Shown in pieces: positions 8,294 through 17,828 of a DNA stretch of 64,000 nucleotides (position 1 is its first letter; each line of letters begins with the position of its first letter). The translations under genes were made by a program, and so were the position numbers. Below the pieces are notes generated by a model. That model did not search any database. It was not told the DNA's origin and saw only the letters and a program-made list of their open reading frames with translations. The DNA is from Collinsella sp. AF02-46-1 (GTDB lineage: Bacteria; Actinomycetota; Coriobacteriia; Coriobacteriales; Coriobacteriaceae), in the NCBI RefSeq assembly GCF_003465825.1, contig NZ_QSBV01000001.1, positions 1 through 64,000 of the forward strand. The letters are read 5' to 3'.

Positions 8294-9100
8294 TTAGTGG
8301 TTGTGTTTCAAGGAATTAATAGATTCAGAGATGTCAGAGTAATCAACCAAAAGGAAGAGACTGGCAGCCATGTTGCGCAACGTGTCATACCAGGACTCAA
8401 GTTCATGATCTGACATGCTTCCGAGAGGTTCGAAATACTTCTTAGAGTCCTCTGATGCATTGTTATGACGAATATTAAGCGAGTTAACTAGGTAAAAGAA
8501 ATCAGACGTAAGACGCTTAGACAGAGCTTCAAGGCACTCCCGCTTAGGCTCGAGCTCGCGAGCGAACTTAGATAAATATTGACGCTTGCGATCAAGGTCT
8601 CCCTTGTAGCGCCAGTAATCAAAGGTAATTAAATCTATCGCCACTTCAGCAGGGGAGCACTCGGCTGAAGCGTTAATCAAATCGTTCCTCGGCACCAAGA
8701 CGAAAATGCCCTTAACTTCGGATTCCTGATAAGAAATCTTGTTGCAAATAGCTCGAATATGTTTGATCAAAAATAGTGACTCCTGCATGCAGTCATCTAT
8801 ATTTTGCATGTGTATAGCGAAGTTTAATATGTATTCGCATAACAAGAGGAGCCTATTAAGATCCACGGTTGATAAATCATCATCAGTTGAAAACGTAAAA
8901 TTATGTCTATGATTAAAATCCCAAAGGGAAATCGCAGTACCGGCGAAAGGCATCAAGCCGAAATACATATTCATCAAGCTATAAAAGGAACACTGATCAG
9001 GAGGGTCAGAATCATAGAGAAGATGAACGAGGCTGTAATATTCGTCCGAAGGACTGAACTCACTATTCAGAAGAATATCAGCGAAACTACGCCTGCTCAT
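8294..9100 (-). CDS. hypothetical protein in polysaccharide operon
   Basis: A 268-residue soluble, mostly helical, acidic protein that I do not recognise. It has no signal peptide, membrane segment, Rossmann, ATP-grasp or glycosyltransferase motif. Its start overlaps the stop of the upstream epimerase gene as TAATG, so translation is coupled, and ugd follows 39 bases later. It is much more AT-rich than ugd. It lies in a low-GC block that also covers the 3' third of the epimerase gene, which suggests that the segment came in by recombination as cargo. A role in polymer synthesis is not evident from the sequence. Confidence 0.6.
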   Translation of the reverse strand: MSRRSFADILLNSEFSPSDEYYSLVHLLYDSDPPDQCSFYSLMNMYFGLMPFAGTAISLWDFNHRHNFTFSTDDDLSTVDLNRLLLLCEYILNFAIHMQNIDDCMQESLFLIKHIRAICNKISYQESEVKGIFVLVPRNDLINASAECSPAEVAIDLITFDYWRYKGDLDRKRQYLSKFARELEPKRECLEALSKRLTSDFFYLVNSLNIRHNNASEDSKKYFEPLGSMSDHELESWYDTLRNMAASLFLLVDYSDISESINSLKHNH

Positions 9101-10140
9101 TAGAGCTCAACCATGTAATAGCTCTTATACCATTTAGCAAAGGCACGAAGACCGTCTTCTAGCTTGGTAGCAGGTCTATAACCAAAGTCCCGCTCTAGCG
9201 CACTTGTATCAGCGTAAGTTACAGGAACATCGCCGGGCTGCATTGGAACAAGTTGCTTATGCGATTCGAAGTCGTAATTAGGAGGCAAAACACCTTCTTC
9301 AACGAGCACGCGCTGAAGGGTATCAACGAAATCAAGCAAATTTTCAGGATTCGAATTGCCGATATTGTAGACGCGGTGAGCAGCCATCGGGAGACCGTCT
9401 TCGCCTATTCGCACTTCCGGCGCATTGTCCATTACACGGCGCACGCCCTCAACGATATCATCAACATATGTAAAATCGCGTTTGCAATTACCCATGTTGA
9501 AGATCTTGATGGTGTCCCCGCGGCGCAGCTTCTCGGTGAAGCCGAAGTAGGCCATGTCGGGCCTGCCCATGGGGCCGTACACGGTGAAGAAGCGCAGGCC
9601 GGTGGCAGGGATGGAGTAGAGCTTTGAGTAGGCGGCCGCCATGAGCTCGTTGGACTTCTTAGTGGCGGCGTAGAGCGACACCGGCGAGTCGACTCGGTCC
9701 TCCTCGGAGAACGGAACCTTCCTGTTGCCGCCGTAGACCGAGCTGGAGCTGGCGTAGACCAGGTGCTTCACCGGGTGGTGGCGGCAGGCCTCGAGCACGT
9801 TGAAGAAGCCCACGAGGTTGCTCTCCAGATAGGCGCGTGGGTTCTCGATGGAGTAGCGGACGCCTGCCTGGGCGGCGAGGTTCACAACGACGTCGAAGCC
9901 GTTCTCGGCGAACAGACGCTTGATGAGGGCGGCATCGCACAGGTCGCCGCGCACGAAGGTGAAGCGGCCGTCTGTGTCGGCTTCGGCCAGCATGCGCAGG
10001 CGCGCGTCCTTGATGCCGGGGTCGTAGTAGCTGTTGAGGTTGTCGAGGCCGACAATAACGTCATCGGTCTCATCAAGCAGCTTCTTGACGAGGAACGCGC
10101 CGATGAAGCCGGCGGCGCCCGTCACGAGCACTTTACTCAT
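9100..10140 (-). CDS. gae: UDP-glucuronate 4-epimerase
   Basis: A 346-residue short-chain dehydrogenase-type epimerase that should convert UDP-glucuronate to UDP-galacturonate. Seen are the NAD motif TGAAGFIG (residues 7-14), the catalytic region ASSSSVYGG and Tyr-x-x-x-Lys in YAATKKS, plus the GAE/CapI hallmarks VRYSIENPRAYLESN and KRDFTYVDDIV. It pairs functionally with ugd two genes downstream. Base composition changes within the gene: the N-terminal two thirds are GC-rich and the last third (about 9100-9480) is AT-rich, indicating a mosaic gene. A close alternative is UDP-glucose 4-epimerase, but the GAE motifs favour the present call. Confidence 0.88.
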   Translation of the reverse strand: MSKVLVTGAAGFIGAFLVKKLLDETDDVIVGLDNLNSYYDPGIKDARLRMLAEADTDGRFTFVRGDLCDAALIKRLFAENGFDVVVNLAAQAGVRYSIENPRAYLESNLVGFFNVLEACRHHPVKHLVYASSSSVYGGNRKVPFSEEDRVDSPVSLYAATKKSNELMAAAYSKLYSIPATGLRFFTVYGPMGRPDMAYFGFTEKLRRGDTIKIFNMGNCKRDFTYVDDIVEGVRRVMDNAPEVRIGEDGLPMAAHRVYNIGNSNPENLLDFVDTLQRVLVEEGVLPPNYDFESHKQLVPMQPGDVPVTYADTSALERDFGYRPATKLEDGLRAFAKWYKSYYMVEL

Positions 10141-10267
10141 TATTCTCCTATCATAGAATTTAAGACTCAGGATATCTCATCGTGCCGCACCAAATTCGAC
10201 AAGTAGTCTCATCAGGACCTCTACGTATATTTCGGCGTAGCTTTAATGGCAGACACTTTAATGACTA

Positions 10268-10819
10268 TTACGAGATTGTATTGTTGCTTCCCCTGCCTGC
10301 AAGCCAATCGCTCTTCAGCAGTGCCATAAGTCGCATGTCGACATAGCGGCCATGCTTGTATTTTGCTTTTCTTTTAATGCCTTCGTACTGGAAGCCAAAC
10401 TTCTCGTAAAGATGTCGAGCACGAGCGTTATCTTCTAGGACAGTTAACTCGATCCGACGTAAGTTCATATCAAGAAAGGCATGCTCTATCATTTTCTTTA
10501 CGGCAAACGAGCCGATGCCTTTGCCTCTATTTTCGTCGTTGCCCACCATGATATGAAGTTCGCAGTTTCTGCTCACCCAGTCAATCCCAGCTAGAGTAAC
10601 GAGACAAAGGGGCTTGGCGTTGCCGTCCTCGCACACGCAACACCGTATCGTATTGCTGCGATTGTTTAAGTAATTCTCAAACCAGCGATAGTCGACGTCG
10701 GGCCCAATGAATCTGTAGGGCGCACCTAAGTAACTCATGAGCTCTTCGCTACTCCGCCAGCCATTAATAACGGGCACATCTTCTCGAATAAGCTCTCTGA
10801 TGCTCAATATTCTATTCAT
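10268..10819 (-). CDS. GNAT family N-acetyltransferase
   Basis: A 183-residue protein of the RimJ/RimL-like GNAT group. The acetyl-CoA-binding signature ENRGKGIGSFAVKKM, the beta strand ELHIMVG before it, and ARHLYEKFGFQYEGIKR near the C-terminus are clear. It starts eight bases before the ATP-grasp gene ends (ATGAATAG). In this operon it may acetylate a nucleotide-activated 4-amino sugar made by the PglF- and PglE-like enzymes, as GNAT enzymes such as PseH and WecD do in other pathways; this is an inference. A 127-base gap without a recognised feature separates it from gae. Confidence 0.8.
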   Translation of the reverse strand: MNRILSIRELIREDVPVINGWRSSEELMSYLGAPYRFIGPDVDYRWFENYLNNRSNTIRCCVCEDGNAKPLCLVTLAGIDWVSRNCELHIMVGNDENRGKGIGSFAVKKMIEHAFLDMNLRRIELTVLEDNARARHLYEKFGFQYEGIKRKAKYKHGRYVDMRLMALLKSDWLAGRGSNNTIS

Positions 10820-11918
10820 TGCAATCACTTGCCTGGCAATCGCCGTCGGAACGGGGGGCCAGAAAACAATCCTCGCTATCGAGCAAAATGGGTTCAATAT
10901 CTACATCACGCAAAAACACGAATGGTTTTTCAAATACATGAAAAGGATCGCGCTCAACGCGAAGGGCGCCACCGTCTTCCATAATACGAATCGAGTCTTC
11001 AATTAAGTCGAAACCAGCCTCGGCCAGGACACCCGTGTAGGCCATGTGCCTGATATTAACCTCAGTAACCTTCAGGTTTCCCTTAGAATCCTCTTTCAAA
11101 TCAAAAGACAGGATTCCGTGCGCTGCGAGGTCAAGTTTGCGCTCAATGTATTTAATACAAGAATCACAGAATTCGTTGACAGTCTTGTCGTTGAGCAGGC
11201 GACCAAAGCTCGTGTTGCCCGTGACATGCGATGGAGCAATGTTTGCCATTACGTATTCAGCACATTCAAGCGCTGCACCCTTTACGTATTCACCCTTGTA
11301 ATACAGCATCTCGTTCGCAATATGCCGCCCAGTGAGAAATTCACTCACGGTAAACTCAGGAATCTCAGAGTTGATAAAGAGCCAACTTTTGTAGCTGCTA
11401 AGGTCGTCAAGTCGCAATGAGCCGAGACCGCCTGTCCCCTCGGTAGCTCTTATCCAACAGGGGAACCCAATTTCATTTTCAACCGCATCAAACCTTGGCT
11501 CGTCCTGGGTAACCTTGATTGTCTTAGGGATAAAATCCGTACCCTCGAGAACCTCGGCCATGATCGCCTTGTCACGCAGGGACCCGGATAGCTCCGTCGA
11601 TCCCATAAAGGTAACACAAGGGAAATGCCCTGTTTGATCGAAATGTTTCCCCCACTCGACAATCTCAGACTCGGGCTGCACAAAGGCAAAGTCAATAGAC
11701 TCACGCTCTACCAGCTTTTCAATCCAGCTGAAATAGTCTGCCGAGTCACACCTTGGACAGACATACTTTGCGTCGAGGAGTCCATCCATAAAGAAGCCAA
11801 TTGCTTTCGGGTTTACATCACATCCTATGAGTCGATACTCAGGATGAGTTTTCCTGATTCGGCGTGCGATGGATCTCGGAGTAAGACCACCGATTCCCGT
11901 TATAAGTACATTTTTCAC
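10812..11918 (-). CDS. ATP-grasp family enzyme
   Basis: A 368-residue protein with an N-terminal Rossmann-like domain (VLITGIGGLTPRSIARRI) and an ATP-grasp domain like that of carbamoyl-phosphate synthase and BL00235/CARNS1-type ligases; FPCWIRATEGTGGLGS is the glycine-rich ATP loop and KVTEVNIRHMAYTG contains metal ligands. Such enzymes ligate a carboxylate to an amine or other nucleophile, here perhaps an amino-acid or similar decoration of a sugar. The GTG at 11918 gives the family-typical N-terminus and has AAAGG upstream; an ATG 18 bases earlier lacks a site. The substrate cannot be read from the sequence. Confidence 0.75.
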   Translation of the reverse strand: MKNVLITGIGGLTPRSIARRIRKTHPEYRLIGCDVNPKAIGFFMDGLLDAKYVCPRCDSADYFSWIEKLVERESIDFAFVQPESEIVEWGKHFDQTGHFPCVTFMGSTELSGSLRDKAIMAEVLEGTDFIPKTIKVTQDEPRFDAVENEIGFPCWIRATEGTGGLGSLRLDDLSSYKSWLFINSEIPEFTVSEFLTGRHIANEMLYYKGEYVKGAALECAEYVMANIAPSHVTGNTSFGRLLNDKTVNEFCDSCIKYIERKLDLAAHGILSFDLKEDSKGNLKVTEVNIRHMAYTGVLAEAGFDLIEDSIRIMEDGGALRVERDPFHVFEKPFVFLRDVDIEPILLDSEDCFLAPRSDGDCQASDCNE

Positions 11919-11967
11919 AGTTATCACACCTTTCATAGCAAATTGCTCTTTTGCAAAAGACATCGTT

Positions 11968-13453
11968 CTATTTGAGCAAGAAATGCGGAAGAAACCTTGC
12001 AAGGCCGAATCTGTTGGCAACATCGATTAGCGTATCCCGTTGTTCTCTACGCGACACAAGTAGGGCTAAGTAAAGAAGGCAGTACAGTGGGATTACAAGA
12101 AAATGAGCGGGAATGAACGGAATCAACACCACTAGAAGATTGCAGACGAATGAGTCAAGGACACATATAACGAGGTATGGCAGAAGAACCTTAAAGGTTT
12201 CGGTTATAGAAAGCGAGAGTCTGGTCTTGCAAGCGATTAAGTGCGAACCTGAATACGAGAACAGGGTTACGAGAGGCAAGGCAATTGAGAAAACATCAAA
12301 ACCCGCTTTTGCACTGAAAAACATGCAAGGAACGGTTGCTGCGAGATATGCAAGTTGCACAGCAACGGACAACCTAGGTTTTCCCAGAGACCGGTATGCC
12401 TCAGAGGCCATATATCCGATGACAACTGAAAATGCACTTTCCATACCGTAAAGCCCAAGAAAAGTGGATGCTTCGACCCACTGATCACCTAAAAACACAA
12501 GCACAATCGATTCGCGAAAGACGAATAGCGCGAAGGCAATTGGCACAACGAACATTGCTAGATAGCTTTGCATTTTGAAATATGCTCTATCAAACTGTGC
12601 TCTGTCTCCTTGCATTCTCGAAAGCGTCGCGAATATGACGGGAGTAACCGCCGAAGAGATAAGCCCAGTCGCTGCAGAAACAAGGGAGACAGTTGTTCTG
12701 TACAGACCTAGGTAGTAGGCGTCAAGTACGTTACCCAGGATAAACGATCCCGCCCAACCAGCAAGCCAGATGGTAAACGCCTCTAACAAGGTCCAAGCAC
12801 TGAAGCTGAACATGCGCTTTAAATATCGAAAGCTGTAAGAGAAAGTCGGTTTCCAGTTTGACTCAATTGTCAGCCAAACGGCTAGAAGTGCATTGCTCGC
12901 GATGGTCGCCACAATCATCGACCAATAGCCGAAACCTGCAAGCGCAAGTGGTACAGCAACAACAAGAGTAAGAAGGGACGATCCAAATCGCGAAGAGAAC
13001 AGGACCTTAAACGAAAGCGCCCTTTGATAGAGCGCCGTCTGAACACTGATTGCCGCTGTAAGTGGAAGAACTGAACTCGCAACGGTTATCGCCCAACCAA
13101 TTGTGGTATCCCCCCAACAACGCAGCAAGGCCATCACGGAATAGACCGATGAGAAACCAGAGGAGAAACGATACGGCGAGGTTAGTCCAAAAAGCGACAT
13201 TTGCGTAATCGTGAAGGTCTGCATCAGTCTTAAACTCGTGTTGCACGAGATATTTCTGGAAACCAGCATCGGAAAACATGTTGGCAAAAGACGTCACCAT
13301 GGTAACGAGCGCGATTACGCCAAATAGATCCGGCGTAAGAATATGCGCCAACACTAAGGTCGTAATTGGCTGAATAATCTTAGAAGCGATTTGCGTAAGC
13401 AATGACCATTTAGTTGCAGTAACCGCTTTCTTGCCAATTGTTTGTTCGCCCAA
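11968..13453 (-). pseudogene. wzx: Wzx-type polysaccharide flippase, frameshifted
   Basis: Two overlapping frames together encode one MOP/PST flippase of about 494 residues that would carry lipid-linked repeat units across the membrane. The first frame starts at a TTG at 13453 with AGGAG upstream and holds the family N-terminus (KWSLLTQIASKIIQPITTLVLAHIL). It loses register at a run of six G on the coding strand (plus-strand C at 13110-13115). Removing one G joins LAALLG to DTTIGWAITVASS and continues to the normal C-terminus with about ten more membrane helices. As sequenced only about the first quarter is made in frame. This may be real inactivation, slippage-based switching, or a homopolymer sequencing error. 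Confidence 0.85.
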
Positions 13454-13461
13454 AATAACTC

Positions 13462-14583
13462 CTATAGCAAAAGAAACTTGTAACTACTCAGATCACCACG
13501 AGCGCAAGCCAAACATAGAGAGACCGTTGACCATGTAAATACAACCGCACAAATGCAATCGTGCTCCTTTTTTGACCAGGCTGAACTTAGAAGCATGAGA
13601 ACAAGAGGCGACACTAGTGAAAGAAGAACTGACGTGCGCAAGAAAATTGAATAGTCAAAAGGAAGAGACATGACGGCAACCATTGTGATAAGGACAATAA
13701 ACAGAGCAAGGTTATTACGCACGATTTGATCCACCGTACAGTCGATTCTAAAAAGCTTTATAAGCAAATAGACAGTAATGGCAATCTGCAGAGAGTGAAT
13801 AATGACTTCCCATATATAGAAATACGATTCGCCAGCAATATAGTCAGTCGCCTTGTCAGACAGGGCATTCAAGTACGAACCGCCATATCGCATCATAAGA
13901 AAAATAATTAATAAAACGAAAGCTGTTGAAATCAATTTTTGAAGCATATTCTTGCTGTTCGTGAAGCATATATGGACAACTCTTAGAATGACGAGTGCAA
14001 GTCCGAACGAATGAAACAATGCGGCTACCAAGTAGTAGAGGATGTTTTTAAAAGGACTTCTGCCTGTAAACTGTTCCGTATAAAACGCTCTGAATACAAG
14101 CGCCGTAGCTAAATAGGACCTGATATTACTAATCACTTGAAAAAAAATTCCAGAGCTCATGCAAAGAAAAATTGCAAGGGCAACGATTTTGACGTCGATT
14201 TTGAGCCTCTCTGCAAAATCCCAATAACAAGAAAAAACAAGTGAATAGAACAATGCACAAGAGATCATCGGAAGCAGGGCATCGACTCTTAACATTCCAA
14301 TAGCCCAGAAATAGATGACCATAACAGGCGTTGATGAATGGGAGCACGCTCTTGCTATATCGTAAATATCCATCGTTCCATATAGATGGAGTGCATAATA
14401 TAAGCGGGACAAGTCTGCGCCCCGGTTCGGTATAAATATAAATGCTAAGAAAGCAAGCGCTGTGATATAGAGAAGCAGGCGTTGCTTTATCTGTTTGCCA
14501 TTAGCAACATATAGGCTATTACACGCAACAATTAATACCAAGAAGAAAGTCGCTGTGCCCAGCATGCGCTCGAATAAATACAT
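13462..14583 (-). CDS. Wzy/EpsG-like polysaccharide polymerase
   Basis: A 373-residue integral membrane protein with about ten hydrophobic segments and a segment resembling the EpsG family near the N-terminus (FIPNRGADLSRLYY). EpsG/Wzy-like proteins polymerise undecaprenyl-linked repeat units on the outer face of the membrane. Its start overlaps the preceding ATP-grasp gene as TAATG, and the flippase follows after eight bases, the common Wzy/Wzx pairing. Sequence identity within the family is always low, so the call rests on topology, length and position. It is AT-rich, as is usual for polymerases. Confidence 0.75.
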   Translation of the reverse strand: MYLFERMLGTATFFLVLIVACNSLYVANGKQIKQRLLLYITALAFLAFIFIPNRGADLSRLYYALHLYGTMDIYDIARACSHSSTPVMVIYFWAIGMLRVDALLPMISCALFYSLVFSCYWDFAERLKIDVKIVALAIFLCMSSGIFFQVISNIRSYLATALVFRAFYTEQFTGRSPFKNILYYLVAALFHSFGLALVILRVVHICFTNSKNMLQKLISTAFVLLIIFLMMRYGGSYLNALSDKATDYIAGESYFYIWEVIIHSLQIAITVYLLIKLFRIDCTVDQIVRNNLALFIVLITMVAVMSLPFDYSIFLRTSVLLSLVSPLVLMLLSSAWSKKEHDCICAVVFTWSTVSLCLACARGDLSSYKFLLL

Positions 14584-15521
14584 TACGGACGTCCGTTCGC
14601 GGAATACGCCCTGTTCAAATCAATCCACGACCCAATCATGAGATCATCTTCATATTTTTCAAAGGGGCACAGTCCACTTGCGTCGAAGAAAGTCATTTCG
14701 CCGAGTTTTAATTGATCGCGGTTGATGTACCAATCAACTCTAACATGGGGAATACCGGCAGAAAGAATCCTAGAAAGACGTAGCATTTCTTCAAGTTGTT
14801 TGGGAGCGGCCGGGGTTACGCCTGTAAGCGGATACCCTGGCTGACGAATATCCAAATGATTCCATTGAGGATCAAAAGTATCCTGTGTGTGGTTAGAGTA
14901 TCGCCCTTTGTGTAACTGAATCATCTTGGGCTCCCCAGAAAAGCAAAATACCTTATAGTCTGCAGTTGATCCGGTTTCATCCGGCTCAAGGTACTCCTCA
15001 GCGAACACAAGGGGTTTTACATCCTTGTATGGCCATTCACGGGCGTAGTAAAAAAGATTCTTCTTCATCATCGCGGCAAGGCGCTTTTTCGCATAGGAGA
15101 AATCGAACGTTTCTTTATCCCTGCAGATTGCAACATAGCCGCTATAGTGATTAGCTTTCATGACAAATTGCTCGGGAAGCACGTTCAAGTCAATCTCGTC
15201 AACGTCTTTCCAGATCGCCAAGGTAGGAACAACATACTGGGCCCCAATTTTGCTTGAAACCCATTCCTTAACCGCCAATTTGTCAACAAGTGTTGTATAG
15301 AGCGGATTTCTATCGTGCAGCTTTAGCCATTGAAGTTTTTCATTAAAAGATTTGGGGTTGTTCAAATCCAAGGTATGGCCCATATAGGCTCGAAACTCAG
15401 CCTTAATGGCGGTCTCATCAGAAATGAAGGGCTTTTGGCATAGCCTCAGAACGAGACCGGCCCATGCCTCGGACGGACTCTTAAAGGCCTTTGCGATTTT
15501 AGACTTTGCGGTATTCTTCAA
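14583..15521 (-). CDS. TupA-like ATP-grasp protein
   Basis: A 312-residue protein matching the TupA-like ATP-grasp family found in capsule and teichuronopeptide loci. Typical blocks are PKSFNEKLQWLKLHDRNPLY near residue 60, YTTLVDKLAVKEWV, PEQFVMKANHYSG, FAEEYL, and the C-terminal HVRVDWYINRDQLKLGEMTFF, which carries metal-binding acidic residues. TupA is implicated in adding glutamyl units to teichuronopeptide; here it may attach an amino acid to a uronic acid, consistent with ugd and gae in the same operon (inference). The start is TTG with GGAG seven bases upstream. Confidence 0.82.
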   Translation of the reverse strand: MKNTAKSKIAKAFKSPSEAWAGLVLRLCQKPFISDETAIKAEFRAYMGHTLDLNNPKSFNEKLQWLKLHDRNPLYTTLVDKLAVKEWVSSKIGAQYVVPTLAIWKDVDEIDLNVLPEQFVMKANHYSGYVAICRDKETFDFSYAKKRLAAMMKKNLFYYAREWPYKDVKPLVFAEEYLEPDETGSTADYKVFCFSGEPKMIQLHKGRYSNHTQDTFDPQWNHLDIRQPGYPLTGVTPAAPKQLEEMLRLSRILSAGIPHVRVDWYINRDQLKLGEMTFFDASGLCPFEKYEDDLMIGSWIDLNRAYSANGRP

Positions 15522-15535
15522 TGCGATACTCCAAA

Positions 15536-16624
15536 CTAATTCAAACAGCGCTCATACTCATCATGCGTTCTATGGGCTATCTGCTTCCACTCGTACATTC
15601 GTGAGAGCTCCAAGCCATTACGCCCCCGCTCAATTAGCTCTGATTTGTTTTCGCAAATCTCTGAAATAGAAGCGGCGATACCCTCGGCAGAATTGTCAGA
15701 AGTCCATCCCGCCTTGGCACAGTCAACCTCACCTCTCATGTTGCTTCCGTCAGTGGCAAGACAAGGCAAACCATATGAGAGGGCTTCAAGCATGCTCATG
15801 GGGTGTCCCTCATATCTCGAAGTAATGACGAACAGGTCCGAATTCTCTAGCAACTTGTCCTTATCCGGGCCAAACACCGGAGGGTTAATTGTCACGAGGT
15901 CAGTGATGCCCTTTTCGATTGCATCTTTTTCGAGCTGATCTGCAGATCCATTCTCGCTGGAACCATACAGATTGATACAGAAAGAAGCCTCTCGCATGAT
16001 ATCCTGTGCGATTTCGACTGCATTTAATAGAAGATCGAGACCCTTATGATCAATATCAAGTCTACCGATTGAAACTCCACGTATCCCCTCATGCTCCACT
16101 GCTACACGCGAGCGAGTCCTTGCAGTGATTCCATTGGGCAAAATAACGCAGGTGGAAGAATTGAAGCCCTTAGAATCGTCTCGCTCCCTATTAGTGAGAA
16201 AATGAACCGCAGCAGATCCTCGATAGAAGCTGTTAAAAAACACGAGGTTGCCGAATATCTTTTTGAGCCTCTTTTGAGATTGAGCTCTCTCGGTCATACT
16301 TCCGCGCGGAATGATGATGTATGGTATTTTTTTTCGCTTAAGCTCAAAGACTGTCTTATCGAATGGAAACTCATAGAAGCCTTCATAGACAACAAGATCT
16401 GGGTTGTTGAAGGGTTCTGGAAGCGCTGAGATGGAGCCGTCAGGGTATTCGTCAAGGGTGTGGCAAGGAACAGCGCCCGTCTTCCATTCATCTCTGCAAA
16501 CATAATTCAGGTTATACCAAAAAACGTTGTCAACAGCAGCCTGTGCGTTAACCTGCTTTGGAACGCTATTGCTTGGGCCTGTAGACAGGCGACCGCTGAG
16601 CTTTGAAATAAAAACGATATTCAT
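15536..16624 (-). CDS. glycosyltransferase, GT4-like
   Basis: A 362-residue retaining glycosyltransferase with two Rossmann-like halves. Recognisable are IPRGSMTERAQSQKRLKK in the acceptor half, SIGRLDIDHKGLDLLLNAVE at the start of the nucleotide-sugar half, and the E-x7-E-like block SRYEGHPMSMLEALSYGLPCLAT that binds the donor. No membrane segment is visible, so a peripheral cytoplasmic enzyme acting on lipid-linked intermediates is expected. It follows the other GT4 gene by eight bases. Donor and acceptor are unknown. Confidence 0.85.
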   Translation of the reverse strand: MNIVFISKLSGRLSTGPSNSVPKQVNAQAAVDNVFWYNLNYVCRDEWKTGAVPCHTLDEYPDGSISALPEPFNNPDLVVYEGFYEFPFDKTVFELKRKKIPYIIIPRGSMTERAQSQKRLKKIFGNLVFFNSFYRGSAAVHFLTNRERDDSKGFNSSTCVILPNGITARTRSRVAVEHEGIRGVSIGRLDIDHKGLDLLLNAVEIAQDIMREASFCINLYGSSENGSADQLEKDAIEKGITDLVTINPPVFGPDKDKLLENSDLFVITSRYEGHPMSMLEALSYGLPCLATDGSNMRGEVDCAKAGWTSDNSAEGIAASISEICENKSELIERGRNGLELSRMYEWKQIAHRTHDEYERCLN

Positions 16625-16632
16625 GCGTATTC

Positions 16633-17823
16633 CTATATGGTTTCCAGCAATTCGGCAAGCTCTCGATAAGTTCTGCTCCTATCAAATAACTCCTCGGCAC
16701 ATTTTCTAGAATTAACACCCATCTTGGTCCTAAGATCGTCATTATTGACAAGGAGACTTAAGGCTTTGGCTGTTTCCTCCACGGATCCACAGGAGCAGTT
16801 CACACCCATGGAGTAGCATTCAACAAGATTGCGATATTCGGGGCTTTCTTGGGTATTGATAACCGGAACGCCAGCTGCGGCATAGTCGGCATGTTTATTA
16901 ATAATGCTGCCAGCAGAACCCTTCTTAATGGGATTGATGGCTATATCAGAAGCACTCAGGAGCCTACACATATCACCATATGGGAGCCTGCCCGTAAACC
17001 TGCAGTCAATCCCAGTCTCGCTTGCATGTTCCTTGAACTGCGCCTCGTAAGGGCCACTACCCATGACAAGAAAACGAATCCTACGCTCGGTACGATCTTG
17101 AGCAATGCGTACAGCATCTATTGCGAGATCCAAGTCATAGCTATTACCCAAAGTTCCACAATAGGCAAGCGTGATGGCACCGTGATTACAGGCATTACCT
17201 CCGGTCGAAACATACGAATCGAACTCAGAAAGATCGGTCCCTAGATACACTATTTTCTTAATTGCAGCCTTGGAATTGGCTAAAGAAGCTCTTCGCATAT
17301 AAGTTTCAGACACAGCAATAATGGCATCAGCGGAAGAGTAAGCCTTGTCAGCAAGATTTTTAAATGGAATAAATGCTAGGCTGCTAATAATTGGAACGTT
17401 AAACGCCATAGCAAATGCCTCGGGCCATAGGTCTTGAACGTCCAAAACGAAACGACAGCCAATCTCTTTACAGTACTCGCCGACCTTAGCAGGAGCAGTC
17501 AGCGAGGGTATGGCGCAGTAGATAAGGTCAGGCTTCTTACGACTCCGTAGATACTCAAGGACGTTTGCACCCCATGTTTGATGGCTAAAGAACCTCTGTG
17601 GTGAAATGTTCTTGGAATAGCCAGGCTCATCAACAAGAGTGACCTTAAAAGGCAGGTCAACAATTTCCGCAGCATATCTCTGCTTTTTTTCACTGTGTGA
17701 AAAACTACTCGTAATAAGTTCAACAGAATGGCGTTTGGATAGCAATTTGGAAAGATAAAGAAATCGATTGTTACCGTTTCCACTAAGGTTGCTGCAGAAA
17801 TTCGAAATAATAACGATATCCAT
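16633..17823 (-). CDS. glycosyltransferase, GT4 (WbuB-like)
   Basis: A 396-residue GT4 enzyme resembling WbuB/WcaI-type transferases. It has an N-terminal IISNFCSNLSGNGNNR loop, FVLDVQDLWPEAF in the acceptor half, LAYCGTLGNSYDLDLAIDA opening the donor half, and KHADYAAAGVPVINTQES for donor binding. WbuB-like enzymes often add a 6-deoxy-amino sugar such as FucNAc, which would suit the amino-sugar genes in this operon (inference). It lies five bases from the upstream PLP-enzyme-like gene. Confidence 0.85.
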   Translation of the reverse strand: MDIVIISNFCSNLSGNGNNRFLYLSKLLSKRHSVELITSSFSHSEKKQRYAAEIVDLPFKVTLVDEPGYSKNISPQRFFSHQTWGANVLEYLRSRKKPDLIYCAIPSLTAPAKVGEYCKEIGCRFVLDVQDLWPEAFAMAFNVPIISSLAFIPFKNLADKAYSSADAIIAVSETYMRRASLANSKAAIKKIVYLGTDLSEFDSYVSTGGNACNHGAITLAYCGTLGNSYDLDLAIDAVRIAQDRTERRIRFLVMGSGPYEAQFKEHASETGIDCRFTGRLPYGDMCRLLSASDIAINPIKKGSAGSIINKHADYAAAGVPVINTQESPEYRNLVECYSMGVNCSCGSVEETAKALSLLVNNDDLRTKMGVNSRKCAEELFDRSRTYRELAELLETI

Positions 17824-17828
17824 CGGCT

